Shown here one piece after another: positions 38,247-47,267 of a stretch of DNA of 64,000 nucleotides. Where the stretch lies: positions 61,142-125,141 of the forward strand of contig NZ_JACBYB010000012.1 in NCBI RefSeq assembly GCF_013415365.1. The letters are read 5' to 3'. A program made the position numbers and the translations under genes. Source of the DNA: Gemella sp. GL1. GTDB lineage: Bacteria; Bacillota; Bacilli; Staphylococcales; Gemellaceae. The notes below the pieces were generated by a model. The model had not been told where the DNA came from and searched no databases. It saw nothing but the letters and a program-made list of their open reading frames with translations. Position 1 is the first letter of the stretch. Each line of letters begins with the position of its first letter.

Positions 38247-38969
38247 ATGTTATACAAATTTTCAGATAGAGTATATTATAGTAAACATAGATTTATGTAT
38301 TTAGAACCAGCTATTGGATATATTAAAGGGGATAGAATTTCCATAATGATTGATTCTGGTAATTCGAAAGAACAAATTGAAAAATTTTTTGAATTACTAA
38401 AGGAAAATAATTTAGAATTACCAAGTTACATAATATTAACTCATCATCATTGGGACCATAGTTTTGGAGCTGCTCATACAGACATTCCACTTATTTCAAG
38501 TTTAAAGGCAAAGAAATATTTGCAAGATTTCAATAGTAGAGAGTGGACTGATTCTCTACTTGACGAAAGGCTAGCTCTTAATAAGGAAACTAAATTTTCA
38601 GTGGATACTATGAAAAAAGTTTACCCTGATCTAAAAGATATCAGAATAAAGATACCAGATTTAACTAAAGCTAACAATTTTTCTTTTGATTTGGGAAATA
38701 ATGTAATTAAGTTTTATATAAATGATAATTCTCATTCTGATGACGCTATAATTATTCACTCTACAGAAGATAGAGTTATATTTATTGGAGATAGCCATTC
38801 AAAAAGTTATTCAACAAATCCTATGTCTTTTGATAAAAAAAAATTAAGAGACTATATTGATTTTATAAGAAATTTAGATTTTGATTTTGCAATACCAGGC
38901 CACGGCAATATATATGAAAAAGAACAATTACTAAGTACTTTAGAAGAAGAATTTTATAAATTAAATTAA
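38247..38969 (+). CDS. Metallo-beta-lactamase fold hydrolase
   Basis: 240 residues. The metal-binding motif THHHWDHSFGA is near residues 64-74; a later aspartate (IFIGDSHSK near 192) and histidine (PGHGNIYE near 218) complete the dinuclear site. Sequence looks like the glyoxalase II/small-hydrolase side of the family, but the substrate cannot be assigned. AAGGAGATAA precedes the ATG. First gene of a five-gene operon with nfeD and floA, 12 bp before nfeD. Confidence 0.82.
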   Translation: MLYKFSDRVYYSKHRFMYLEPAIGYIKGDRISIMIDSGNSKEQIEKFFELLKENNLELPSYIILTHHHWDHSFGAAHTDIPLISSLKAKKYLQDFNSREWTDSLLDERLALNKETKFSVDTMKKVYPDLKDIRIKIPDLTKANNFSFDLGNNVIKFYINDNSHSDDAIIIHSTEDRVIFIGDSHSKSYSTNPMSFDKKKLRDYIDFIRNLDFDFAIPGHGNIYEKEQLLSTLEEEFYKLN

Positions 38970-38981
38970 GGAGGTGTTATG

Positions 38982-39614
38982 ATGAATAATCCGGAATATT
39001 TAATTTATTTAGACTATTTATTATTATTTATTCTGAGTTTTTCAACAAGTCAGCAACTGTTTTCAAGCAAATTTAATTTTTATGGAATAACTGCTATTTT
39101 ATCGATATCTTTATATTTTTCATTGCATTCCATATATTCAAATTTTAATATTCTAGCTTTGTTGATGTTTATATCTGCAATAATATTTATAATACTGGAG
39201 TTATTTGTTCCAGGGGGAATACTAGGAATACTAGGTATTTTAGTTTTAGGATATGCCCTAGTTTCTATAAATAAAATTAATCAGTACATTGTTTTAGCCA
39301 TAGTTGTATCCTTGATAGTCTTTGTTATCATGTCACTTTTAAATATTTATCTCTTTAAGAAAAAAATGCTATTTTTGAATAAATTAATTCTTAAAGATAA
39401 ATTATTAACTGAAGAAGGTTACATTGCAAATAAGAGTGATATAAGTCTAGTCGGCAAGGAGTTAAAGGCCTATACTGATTTAAGACCCGCAGGAATTGCT
39501 ATTTTGGATGGCAAAAAGTATGATGTAGTAAGTCAAGGAGAGTTTATAGAAAAAAATAGTAGCCTTATAGTAACGGAAACTATAGGTATGAGAATAGTAG
39601 TAAGAAAAAAATAA
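38982..39614 (+). CDS. NfeD-like membrane protein
   Basis: 210 residues. Short NfeD type without the N-terminal ClpP-like protease domain: four or five membrane segments (LLLFILSFS near 14, then FISAIIFIILELFVPGGILG near 66, and two more up to 125) and a C-terminal OB-fold (about 145-208, with LVGKELKAYTDLRPAGIAILDG). Partner of flotillins in many bacteria. AAGGAGG lies 7 bases before ATG 38982; ATG 38979 is the alternative. Eleven bases before the floA Shine-Dalgarno region, as in B. subtilis yqeZ-floA, although YqeZ is the long form. Confidence 0.82.
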   Translation: MNNPEYLIYLDYLLLFILSFSTSQQLFSSKFNFYGITAILSISLYFSLHSIYSNFNILALLMFISAIIFIILELFVPGGILGILGILVLGYALVSINKINQYIVLAIVVSLIVFVIMSLLNIYLFKKKMLFLNKLILKDKLLTEEGYIANKSDISLVGKELKAYTDLRPAGIAILDGKKYDVVSQGEFIEKNSSLIVTETIGMRIVVRKK

Positions 39615-39634
39615 AATAAAAGGAGATGGAATTT

Positions 39635-40639
39635 ATGTTATCTGAATCAATTTTTTCGGTTATGACACCAGGTCTAACGATAATTTTTGTATTAATAATA
39701 TTATCGGTATTTTTCACATTTTTTCCAATAGGATTATGGATTAGTGCAATTGCGGCAGGAGTAAAGGTTTCAATTTTTACACTTGTTGGTATGAGATTAA
39801 GACGTGTAGTTCCAAGTAGAGTTATTAATCCAATGATTAAAGCTCATAAAGCCGGATTGGATGTAACAATTAATCAATTAGAAAGTCACTATTTAGCAGG
39901 TGGAAATGTAGATAGAGTTATTAATGCTTTAATTGCGGCTCATAGAGCAAATATTGTTAGTTTAACTTTTGAAAGATGTGCAGCTATTGATTTAGCTGGA
40001 CGTGATGTACTTCAAGCAGTACAGATGAGTGTTAATCCAAAAGTTATTGAAACTCCATATATTGCGGGTGTTGCTATTAATGGTATTGAAGTAAAAGCAA
40101 AGGCTCGTATAACAGTTAGAGCAAATATTGAAAGGCTAGTAGGGGGAGCTGGAGAAGATACAGTAATTGCCCGTGTAGGGGAAGGTATCGTGTCAACTAT
40201 TGGTTCTTCTGCATCACATACAGTCGTATTAGAAAATCCTGATAGAATTTCTAAAACAATTTTAGAAAAAGGTCTAGATGCTGGAACAGCTTTTGAAATT
40301 TTATCGATTGATATTTTAGATGTTGATATTGGTCAAAATATTGGTGCAAACCTTCAAACTGAACAAGCAATTGCTGATAAAAATATTGCTCAGGCTAAGG
40401 CAGAGCAAAGAAGAGCAATGGCTGTAGCCCAAGAACAAGAGATGAAGGCACGTATCCAAGAAATGAGAGCTAAAGTTGTTGAAGCTGAGGCAGAATTACC
40501 ACTTGCTATGGCAAAAGCTTTCCGCGAAGGAAATCTAGGAGTAATGGATTATATGAATTATAAAAATCTAGAAGCAGATACAGGAATGAGAGATTCTATT
40601 AAGAAAATGTCACAACCAGAAGCAGAGTCTAATAAATAG
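39635..40639 (+). CDS. floA: Flotillin-like protein FloA
   Basis: SPFH-domain scaffold of membrane microdomains. 334 residues (B. subtilis FloA 331). N-terminal membrane hairpin (about 10-45), then the almost invariant [22 protein letters not shown] segment, [34 protein letters not shown], and an alanine/glutamate-rich coiled coil. AGGAG (39621-39625) is nine bases before ATG 39635; the in-frame ATG 39626 directly abuts it and is less likely. Third gene of the operon. Confidence 0.94.
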   Translation: MLSESIFSVMTPGLTIIFVLIILSVFFTFFPIGLWISAIAAGVKVSIFTLVGMRLRRVVPSRVINPMIKAHKAGLDVTINQLESHYLAGGNVDRVINALIAAHRANIVSLTFERCAAIDLAGRDVLQAVQMSVNPKVIETPYIAGVAINGIEVKAKARITVRANIERLVGGAGEDTVIARVGEGIVSTIGSSASHTVVLENPDRISKTILEKGLDAGTAFEILSIDILDVDIGQNIGANLQTEQAIADKNIAQAKAEQRRAMAVAQEQEMKARIQEMRAKVVEAEAELPLAMAKAFREGNLGVMDYMNYKNLEADTGMRDSIKKMSQPEAESNK

Positions 40640-40648
40640 GAGAATATC

Positions 40649-41059
40649 ATGAATTTTCTATTTGTAGCAATTCCAGTTATAGTTGTACTGGTTGGTCTTA
40701 TATTTGTTATAGTTATGTTTAGCGATAGTAATAAACATGTGAACAATATGGATACAGCAAGGCAATTAGAATTAGAAAGAAATAAAGAAGCGGCTTTAGA
40801 AGAAGTAAGAAAGTTAAAAAATAGGGAATTTACTCTAGAAGAAAATTCAAATGAAATGGACGATCTAAATTCTAAAGTTAATACTCAAGCAGAAGAAATT
40901 GAAAAACTTAGAGCAGAGTTAGAGGAATTAAGAAAGAATTCGCAGAAAAAAGAGATTTCTAATATTGTTGAGAATAAATCTATTCTTAATTTTTCTAAAA
41001 CTAATATAGTTAAAGGTTTGATTACAAAAGAATATCTTGAAAAGAAAGGTAGAGGATGA
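40649..41059 (+). CDS. Small membrane-anchored coiled-coil protein, downstream of floA
   Basis: 136 residues: an N-terminal membrane segment (about 3-24), then a highly charged helical region (about 35-95, with QAEEIEKLRAELEELRKN) typical of a coiled coil. No family recognised. It occupies the position of yqfB after floA in Bacillus but does not resemble it as far as I can judge. Nine bp after floA; AGGAGAATATC precedes the start. Probably a cytoplasmic-facing membrane protein acting with FloA/NfeD (inference from context). Confidence 0.7.
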   Translation: MNFLFVAIPVIVVLVGLIFVIVMFSDSNKHVNNMDTARQLELERNKEAALEEVRKLKNREFTLEENSNEMDDLNSKVNTQAEEIEKLRAELEELRKNSQKKEISNIVENKSILNFSKTNIVKGLITKEYLEKKGRG

Positions 41060-41063
41060 TCTT

Positions 41064-41366
41064 ATGACTATATGGGGTATTTTGAGTATAATATTTTTGC
41101 TTGGAAAGCATGTCTATGAGCATAGAAAAAAGGAAATAAAAGAAGATATTACTGAAGAGCAAGATGAAATTATAGATGTTTGTAAAGAACAAGCAAATGG
41201 GCATTTCTCTACAAATTCTAATACGGAAACTAGTTCTTCAAGGTTAAGGGTCGCTGATAAAGAAGATGAAATTCTTGGTGGAAAGAATCTATTAAAAAAC
41301 GATAGCTTTCTTCAAGATTATATAATGGCAGAAATTCTTGCAAAACCTAAAAGTAAAAAACAATAA
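41064..41366 (+). CDS. Small hypothetical protein, last gene of the floA operon
   Basis: 100 residues from ATG 41064 (AGAGGATG upstream); a TTG at 41037 would overlap the previous gene and is unlikely. N-terminal hydrophobic stretch (TIWGILSIIFLLGKHVYEH), then an acidic, serine-rich region, and a C-terminus LLKNDSFLQDYIMAEILAKP. No family recognised. It begins four bases after the preceding stop and ends inside the 50-bp palindromic terminator region. Confidence 0.65.
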   Translation: MTIWGILSIIFLLGKHVYEHRKKEIKEDITEEQDEIIDVCKEQANGHFSTNSNTETSSSRLRVADKEDEILGGKNLLKNDSFLQDYIMAEILAKPKSKKQ

Positions 41367-41412
41367 AAACAATAGGAAATTTGTGATATCACAAATTTCC
41401 TATTGTTTTTAT
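41363..41412 (+). terminator. 50-bp perfect palindrome ending the floA operon
   Basis: Bases 41363-41412 form a perfect inverted repeat centred on GATATC, with A5 at the start and T5 near the end, so it fits a bidirectional terminator. The stop codon of the last gene (41364-41366) is inside. The -35 of the pdp promoter starts two bases later. Confidence 0.85.
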
Positions 41413-41413
41413 A

Positions 41414-41443
41414 TTGTCAAGTTTGTAAGATATGTTATATAAT
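41414..41443 (+). promoter_or_regulatory. Promoter for pdp-deoC
   Basis: TTGTCA (41414-41419), 18-bp spacer, TATAAT (41438-41443). Confidence 0.7.
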
Positions 41444-41481
41444 AAACTAAGAATAAGATAAATAAATTTAATGAGGTCATT

Positions 41482-42786
41482 ATGAGAATAGTTGATATTA
41501 TTGAAAAAAAGAAAAGTGGTAAAAGTTTAGAAAAGAGTGAAATAGATTTTCTATTGGATGAGTATTTAAATAATAATATTCCGGATTATCAAATGAGTGC
41601 TTATTTAATGGCTGTTTTTTTTAAAGGAATGACGGAAGATGAGTTAGCATATTTCACATTAAAAATGAGGGATTCTGGTGATGTAATATCATTTCCTGAT
41701 ATAGATAAATTTTTAGTTGACAAACACTCTACAGGAGGGGTTGGAGATAAGGTAACAGTCATTTTAGGATCTTTACTTGCAGCTTTAGGTATGGCTACTA
41801 CTAAACTTTCAGGAAAAGGCTTAGGACATACTGGTGGAACTATTGATAAATTTGAATCCATTAAAGATTTTGAGTTTTCTAGTACTAGAAAGGAACTTGT
41901 AGATATAGTTAATAAAACTGGTGTTGGAATAATGGGCTACAGTGATACTATCGTACCTTTAGATAAAAAGCTATATTCGCTTAGGGATGTGACTGGGACT
42001 GTGAATTCTATTCCATTGATAGCAAGCAGCATTATGTCTAAGAAACTTGCCATAGAGTCAAATATTATCATTCTTGATGTAAAATTTGGAGATGGTGCTT
42101 TTATGAAAACTGTTGATGATGCAAGAGAATTAGCTAGAACTATGGTTAAGATAGGAAATAACCTTGGAAGAAAAACAGTTGCCTTACTTACAAGTATGGA
42201 AGAACCATTAGGAAGTGAAGTAGGAAATTCTAATGAAATTATTGAAGGAATAGAGGCTTTAAAAGGTAATTGGTCAGATGATGTAAAAGAAGTAGTCTAT
42301 TATATAACTTATTTAGCCCTTAAAGAAAAGGGAGAAGTGACCACTTTTGAAGAAGCAAGTTTCTTACTAGATAAGGTTATAGAGGATGGTTCTGCTTTAG
42401 CTATTTTCAAAGAATTTATTAAAGAAAGTGGAGGTAAGCCTGAATTAGTAAATAATTATTCATTGTTACCTACAGCAAAGAGTTTTTATGAAGTAAAATC
42501 TATATCAACAGGTTATGTTAATCAGATAAAAGCTGAAGAGATAGGAATAGCAGCAATGATTATTGGTGCTGGAAGGGCTACTAAAGAAGATTTAATTGAT
42601 CATGCAGTAGGTATAACTTTGCATAAAAAAGTTGGTGATTATGTAAAAAGTGGTGAATTACTAGCAAGGATCCATTTTAACGATGAAAAAAATTTAGAAA
42701 ATAGTAGAAATATGATACTAGATGCTTATAAAATTCAAGATAGTCAAATTGAAAAGAAAAAAGTAGTATTAGAAATAGTTGAATAA
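41482..42786 (+). CDS. pdp: Pyrimidine-nucleoside phosphorylase
   Basis: Phosphorolysis of uridine, thymidine and deoxyuridine to the base and (deoxy)ribose-1-phosphate. 434 residues, family length. Signature VDKHSTGGVGDKVTVIL-like near 79-95 and SGKGLGHTGGTIDKFESI near 111-128. Directly followed by deoC (a nucleoside salvage operon); the pdp stop overlaps the region of the deoC ribosome binding site. A phosphopentomutase gene, which would link the two reactions, is not in the window. Confidence 0.95.
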   Translation: MRIVDIIEKKKSGKSLEKSEIDFLLDEYLNNNIPDYQMSAYLMAVFFKGMTEDELAYFTLKMRDSGDVISFPDIDKFLVDKHSTGGVGDKVTVILGSLLAALGMATTKLSGKGLGHTGGTIDKFESIKDFEFSSTRKELVDIVNKTGVGIMGYSDTIVPLDKKLYSLRDVTGTVNSIPLIASSIMSKKLAIESNIIILDVKFGDGAFMKTVDDARELARTMVKIGNNLGRKTVALLTSMEEPLGSEVGNSNEIIEGIEALKGNWSDDVKEVVYYITYLALKEKGEVTTFEEASFLLDKVIEDGSALAIFKEFIKESGGKPELVNNYSLLPTAKSFYEVKSISTGYVNQIKAEEIGIAAMIIGAGRATKEDLIDHAVGITLHKKVGDYVKSGELLARIHFNDEKNLENSRNMILDAYKIQDSQIEKKKVVLEIVE

Positions 42787-42799
42787 ACAGGAGAAATTC

Positions 42800-43462
42800 A
42801 TGAAATTAAATAAATATATTGATCATACATTATTAAAAGCAACAGCAAGAAAAGAAGAAATTGAAACATTGTGTAAAGAAGCTAAAGAATTTGATTTTTT
42901 TAGCGTATGTGTCAATAGCTCATATATAGAGTTTTGTAAAGAACAATTGAGAGGAACTGATGTAAAAATTGCTGCAGTAGTAGGATTTCCTTTGGGTTCT
43001 ATGAGTACGGAAGCAAAAGTTTTTGAAGCTAAGGATGCAATAGAAAAAGGTGCTAATGAAATAGACATGGTATTAAATATTTCAAGATTACTTGATGGTG
43101 ATTATTCTTATGTTGAAGATGAAATACGTGCTATTAAAGAAGTTATCGGAAGTAATACATTGAAAGTAATTTTGGAAAATTGTTACTTAGATAAAAAAGA
43201 TATTGTTAAAGCTTGCCAATTAGCTGTAGAAGCAGGTGCTGATTATGTTAAAACATCTACTGGATTTGGAAGCGGTGGTGCTACTTTTGAAGATGTGGAA
43301 TTAATGAAGTCGGTAGTCAAACAAGATGCTAAAGTTAAGGCTTCTGGCGGGGTTAGAGATAAGGAAAGTGCCTTAAAATATATCGAATTAGGTGCAGAAA
43401 GACTTGGGACTAGTTCAGGTATAGCAATAATGAAAGATGAAGTAAGTAATTCTATATATTAA
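42800..43462 (+). CDS. deoC: Deoxyribose-phosphate aldolase
   Basis: Splits 2-deoxyribose-5-phosphate to glyceraldehyde-3-phosphate and acetaldehyde. 220 residues from ATG 42800 (AGGAG at 42789-42793); an in-frame TTG at 42779 overlaps pdp and lacks a Shine-Dalgarno. The Schiff-base lysine is in ADYVKTSTGF near 150, with KASGGVRD near 180 and the N-terminal YIDHTLLKA. Works with pdp in pyrimidine deoxynucleoside use. Confidence 0.94.
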   Translation: MKLNKYIDHTLLKATARKEEIETLCKEAKEFDFFSVCVNSSYIEFCKEQLRGTDVKIAAVVGFPLGSMSTEAKVFEAKDAIEKGANEIDMVLNISRLLDGDYSYVEDEIRAIKEVIGSNTLKVILENCYLDKKDIVKACQLAVEAGADYVKTSTGFGSGGATFEDVELMKSVVKQDAKVKASGGVRDKESALKYIELGAERLGTSSGIAIMKDEVSNSIY

Positions 43463-43476
43463 TATCTTAAGTTTTA

Positions 43477-43519
43477 TAAATAAACATTTGCTCTTGAAGT
43501 AAATGTTTATTTAAATTTT
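43477..43519 (+). terminator. Terminator after deoC
   Basis: 13-bp stem (43477-43489 with 43501-43513) with an 11-base loop; short T-rich tail. Confidence 0.65.
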
Positions 43520-43547
43520 GGTAAAATTCATTTAGATATTGTATAAT
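43518..43547 (+). promoter_or_regulatory. Promoter for the DECD-box helicase gene
   Basis: TTGGTA (43518-43523), 18-bp spacer, TATAAT (43542-43547). An overlapping extended -10, TGG-TAAAAT (43519-43527), is an alternative. Confidence 0.5.
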
Positions 43548-43583
43548 TAAAAATAATTTTATAAAGAATGGAGATAATAAAAT

Positions 43584-44915
43584 ATGCTATCTAAATCATT
43601 TGAACAATTTAAGTTTAAAGATTTTGTAAATGAAGCGATAATCGATTTGAAATTTAAAAATCCTACAAAGATACAGGAAAGAGTTTTTTCTCCTGTTTTA
43701 AAAAGGAAAAATGTTGTAGCAAAATCTGAAACAGGGAGTGGGAAAAGCCACTCATTCTTGCTGCCAATTTTTAGTAAAATAAATTTAGAAGTAAATAAAG
43801 TACAAGCAATAATTATGGCACCAACTCGTGAATTATCTCGTCAGTTATATGAAATGGCAAATCATATAGCAGAATTTTCTGAGAAGGAATTCAAGGTTGG
43901 ATTATTTATTGGTGGTCAAGATTTACAAAGAGATAAAGAAAAGGTTATAAATACACCTCATATTTTAATTGGGACACCAACTCGTATTTTAGAATTAGAT
44001 AAGGCAAGTTCATTAAATATTAAAGAAGTTGAAACTATTGTTGTTGATGAATGTGATATGATGATTGATCTAGGCTTTATAGAAGATATTGATAAGATTG
44101 CTAAACGATCATCAGAAACTTCGCAATTCTTAGTATTTTCTGCTACAATTCCAACTCAAATGTCACACTTCTTGAAAAAATATGTAAAAAATCCACAATA
44201 TATTGAAGTGGATAATGCAAATAAAGGTAAGATTACTTATTCACTAATACATATTAAGAGTTCTAGTAGATTGGAAAAATTATTAGATATTACAAAAGTT
44301 ATTAATCCTTATTTAGCTATTATTTTTGCCAACAAGAAAACTGAAGTTGAAGAAGTTAGTTCTTATTTAAGCAGTAATGGATTAAATGTAGGTATTATTC
44401 ATGGCGATTTAACACCTCGCGAAAGAAAGCAAATGCAAAAAAGAATTGCAAATCTGGACTTTACATATATAGTTGCTAGTGATTTAATGAGTCGAGGAAT
44501 TGATATAGAGGGAGTTAGTCACATAATCAATTACAATATTCCTAACGATTTGGATTTCTTTATACACAGAGCAGGAAGAACAGCTAGAGCAGGTTTAGAT
44601 GGTGACTGTATAACAATCTTTGATAATAAGGATGAAGAAAAATTACAACAACTTGAAAGTAGAGGAATCAAGTTTGATCATGTAGATATTAAGAATAATG
44701 AATTTATTGAAATAAAAGATAGAAATAAACGTAAAAATAGGGAGAAAGTTATTGCTGATCATAATCTAACTGAGAAATTAAAATCAAAAGTTAAGTCAAG
44801 CAATAAAGTTAAACCAGGTTACAAAAAGAAACATAAGTATAAAATGGATAAACTTAAGCAAAAGGAAAGAAGAAAATTTGCTAAACGACAAAATAGAGCT
44901 AATAGAGCTAAGTAA
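43584..44915 (+). CDS. DEAD-box family RNA helicase with a DECD box (CshB-like)
   Basis: ATP-dependent RNA helicase, 443 residues. Q motif region FKFKDFVNEAIIDLKFKNPT, Walker A SETGSGKSH near 52, PTRELSRQL near 81, GTPTRILEL near 130, Walker B VDECDMMIDLGF near 153, SAT near 191, and HRAGRTARAG near 330. Motif II is DECD, not DEAD. The C-terminal tail (about 385-443) is very basic and can bind RNA. Length and neighbourhood fit B. subtilis CshB (cold-induced, ribosome or mRNA work), but paralogue choice is uncertain. 29 bp upstream of truB. Confidence 0.88.
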   Translation: MLSKSFEQFKFKDFVNEAIIDLKFKNPTKIQERVFSPVLKRKNVVAKSETGSGKSHSFLLPIFSKINLEVNKVQAIIMAPTRELSRQLYEMANHIAEFSEKEFKVGLFIGGQDLQRDKEKVINTPHILIGTPTRILELDKASSLNIKEVETIVVDECDMMIDLGFIEDIDKIAKRSSETSQFLVFSATIPTQMSHFLKKYVKNPQYIEVDNANKGKITYSLIHIKSSSRLEKLLDITKVINPYLAIIFANKKTEVEEVSSYLSSNGLNVGIIHGDLTPRERKQMQKRIANLDFTYIVASDLMSRGIDIEGVSHIINYNIPNDLDFFIHRAGRTARAGLDGDCITIFDNKDEEKLQQLESRGIKFDHVDIKNNEFIEIKDRNKRKNREKVIADHNLTEKLKSKVKSSNKVKPGYKKKHKYKMDKLKQKERRKFAKRQNRANRAK

Positions 44916-44944
44916 ATTTAAAATTTTGGAAGTAGGTAATAAGT

Positions 44945-45865
44945 ATGTTAGATGGTATATTACCGGTTTTTAAAGAAAAAGGTATGACTAGCCATGATGT
45001 AGTATTTAAATTAAGAAAGATATTGCAAATGAAAAAGATAGGTCACTCTGGAACATTAGATCCTGAAGTAGATGGTGTCTTATTAATATTATTAGGTAAT
45101 TCAACGAAGGTTAGTGACTATGCTATGAATCTTGGTAAATCTTATAAGGCAGAAGTATGCTTAGGTTTAAGTACTACTACTGAAGATATAAGTGGAGATA
45201 TTGTAGAAGAAGTTAGATTAGGACAGATAACAGCTGAAGAAATTAAGAATGCTTGTTCAAAATTAATAGGTAGAATCACTCAAATTCCTCCTATTTACTC
45301 AGCAGTTAAAGTAAAGGGAAAAAAATTGTATGAGTATGCAAGAAATGGGAATTTTGATGTAGAAAGACCTAGTAGAGAAGTATATATACATAGTATTAAA
45401 CTTGATGAAGCTAGTATTGTAAACAAGAAGAGTAGAATATATTTTACTATAAATGTGCATTGTGGTAAGGGCGTCTATATAAGAACAATTGCAACACAGA
45501 TAGGAGAGCTATTGAATGTTCCAAGTTGTATGAGTAGTTTAAGGAGAACAAGTAGTGGAAAAATAACAATAGAGAATTGTTATACTCTAAAACAAATTAG
45601 TGAGATGACCAAAGAAGAGATATCTCAAATTCTTTATAAAAAAGAATATGCACTAGAATCCTATAAATTTTATGAGTTACCTAAATATCGAGCTAAGCAG
45701 GTAATGAATGGATTAAGATTTAGAAAAAATCAATTTTCTGAATTAGATTTCACTGAAGGAATTGTTTTTACTTATGAAGGAGATGCAATTGCTATTTATC
45801 ATTTGCGTGATAAAAATGATGAATTACTATCAGTGAAAACTACTTTTCCTAAGGAAATAAGTTAA
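44945..45865 (+). CDS. truB: tRNA pseudouridine(55) synthase
   Basis: Makes pseudouridine 55 in the tRNA T-loop. 306 residues, family length. Catalytic aspartate in GHSGTLDPEVDGVLL (near residue 38), then YKAEVCLGLSTTTED near 74 and GVYIRTIA near 178, with a C-terminal PUA-like part. Followed after 13 bp by ribF, the common truB-ribF pair. rbfA is not upstream; a helicase gene stands there instead. Confidence 0.95.
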   Translation: MLDGILPVFKEKGMTSHDVVFKLRKILQMKKIGHSGTLDPEVDGVLLILLGNSTKVSDYAMNLGKSYKAEVCLGLSTTTEDISGDIVEEVRLGQITAEEIKNACSKLIGRITQIPPIYSAVKVKGKKLYEYARNGNFDVERPSREVYIHSIKLDEASIVNKKSRIYFTINVHCGKGVYIRTIATQIGELLNVPSCMSSLRRTSSGKITIENCYTLKQISEMTKEEISQILYKKEYALESYKFYELPKYRAKQVMNGLRFRKNQFSELDFTEGIVFTYEGDAIAIYHLRDKNDELLSVKTTFPKEIS

Positions 45866-45878
45866 AGGAGTTGGAACT

Positions 45879-46829
45879 ATGAAGGTTTTTTACATAAATG
45901 ATATGAGTGAAATAAAAGAGGATAATATTAAAAGAGCAGTAGCTTTAGGTTTTTTTGACGGTATCCATAAAGGGCATAGAAAGATAATAGAGAATACAAT
46001 ATCAGGTGCAAAAAATGAGGGTATGACGTCTTGTTTGCTAACTTTTGATATTTGTCCGAAGGAATTTTTTTCAGGAAAAGAAATAAAATTATTAACTCCT
46101 AAGCAAAGGAAAATATCTATCTTAAATGAATTAGGTATTGATGAACTTTATATTTTAAAATTTAATGATAAATTAAGTAAAATTTCAAAAGAAGAATTTA
46201 TAGAAACTGTTTTAAAAAAATTAAATATAGTAAGTGTATATTGTGGTGAAGATTATCTATTCGGAAGCAAAGGCCAAGGGACCCCTGCTTTTATAGAAGA
46301 GTATACTAAAGGAAGTATTAAAGTAAATATTGTAAAACTAATCAAATCAAAGGATAATAATAAAATATCATCAACATATTTAAGAAATCTTATTATTGAA
46401 GGTAAGGTATTTGAATATAAAGAAATTTCAGGGGTTAATTATAAAATTTCAGGGAAAGTAAAAAAAGGAAAGCAATTAGGAAGAACGATCTCATTTCCTA
46501 CTGTAAATTTAGAATTAGACGAAGAGTATGTAATTCCTAATAAATTTGGAGTATATTTGACAAAAGTTAAGGTAAAGGGTAAATATTATAAAGGAATAAC
46601 CAATATAGGCAAAAACCCCACGGTTTCTGACTCAGGAAATTTATCCATAGAAACATATATTCTAGATTTTAGTGAAGATATATATGGTGAGAAAATAGAG
46701 TTAGAGTTCTATGATTATCTTAGAAAAGAGCAGAAATTTTTAGGATTAGAAGAATTAAAAAAACAATTATTAAATGACAAAGCTTTAGCAGAAAAATTTA
46801 ATATGGAATTAAGTATTGAAAAAAAATAA
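45879..46829 (+). CDS. ribF: Bifunctional riboflavin kinase / FMN adenylyltransferase
   Basis: Phosphorylates riboflavin to FMN and adenylates FMN to FAD. 316 residues. N-terminal adenylyltransferase with ALGFFDGIHKGH (about 22-33, HxGH type) and SSTYLRNLI near 165; C-terminal kinase with KGKQLGRTISFPTVNLE near 196-212. AAAGGAG precedes the ATG. The last codons carry the -35 box of the rpsO promoter. Confidence 0.95.
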   Translation: MKVFYINDMSEIKEDNIKRAVALGFFDGIHKGHRKIIENTISGAKNEGMTSCLLTFDICPKEFFSGKEIKLLTPKQRKISILNELGIDELYILKFNDKLSKISKEEFIETVLKKLNIVSVYCGEDYLFGSKGQGTPAFIEEYTKGSIKVNIVKLIKSKDNNKISSTYLRNLIIEGKVFEYKEISGVNYKISGKVKKGKQLGRTISFPTVNLELDEEYVIPNKFGVYLTKVKVKGKYYKGITNIGKNPTVSDSGNLSIETYILDFSEDIYGEKIELEFYDYLRKEQKFLGLEELKKQLLNDKALAEKFNMELSIEKK

Positions 46830-46844
46830 AAAGTAATATATAAT
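46816..46844 (+). promoter_or_regulatory. SigmaA promoter of rpsO
   Basis: TTGAAA (46816-46821, inside the end of ribF), 17-bp spacer, TATAAT (46839-46844). Confidence 0.75.
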
Positions 46845-46849
46845 TAATA

Positions 46850-46929
46850 TTGTCCTTATTCTTGGTGTAGAAACACTCCAGATTTTACACTCAGATTAAT
46901 GGCTAAAAATAATTTTATGGAGGTGCCTC
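46850..46929 (+). promoter_or_regulatory. rpsO leader, candidate S15 autoregulatory RNA
   Basis: An 80-base leader in which GTGT (46865-46868) can pair with ACAC (46873-46876) or with TACAC (about 46887-46891), giving alternative stems; a Shine-Dalgarno GGAGG lies at 46919-46923. S15 leaders in Bacilli often control translation this way. No Rfam search was possible. Confidence 0.4.
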
Positions 46930-47202
46930 ATGGCAGCAATTAGTCAAGAAAGAAAAAACGAGATTATCGCTAAATATCGTACTCACGAATCTGATACAGG
47001 TTCACCAGAAGTACAAATTGCAGTTTTAACAGCTGAAATTGAAGCTTTAACTGCTCACTTAAACACTCACAAGAAAGATCACGCAGGTAGACGTGGATTA
47101 CTTAAAAAAGTATTCCGTCGTCGTCACTTATTAGACTACTTAATTAGAAAAGATATTCAAAGATATCGTGAATTAATTAAGTCACTTGGATTGAGAAGAT
47201 AA
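46930..47202 (+). CDS. rpsO: 30S ribosomal protein S15
   Basis: Primary binder of the 16S rRNA central domain. 90 residues (89 after start), beginning [16 protein letters not shown], with the motif [16 protein letters not shown] and the LLDYLIRKD helix. Complete and typical. Single-gene transcript with promoter and terminator; pnp, next in Bacillus, is 7 kb away here. Confidence 0.97.
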   Translation: MAAISQERKNEIIAKYRTHESDTGSPEVQIAVLTAEIEALTAHLNTHKKDHAGRRGLLKKVFRRRHLLDYLIRKDIQRYRELIKSLGLRR

Positions 47203-47211
47203 TTTTTAATT

Positions 47212-47248
47212 GTTGTAGAAGACTTAAAAATCTTCTACAACTTTTTTT
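47212..47248 (+). terminator. Terminator after rpsO
   Basis: 11-bp stem (47212-47222 with 47231-47241), loop CTTAAAAA, T7. Confidence 0.88.
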
Positions 47249-47267
47249 AAAAAAATTTAAAAAAATG

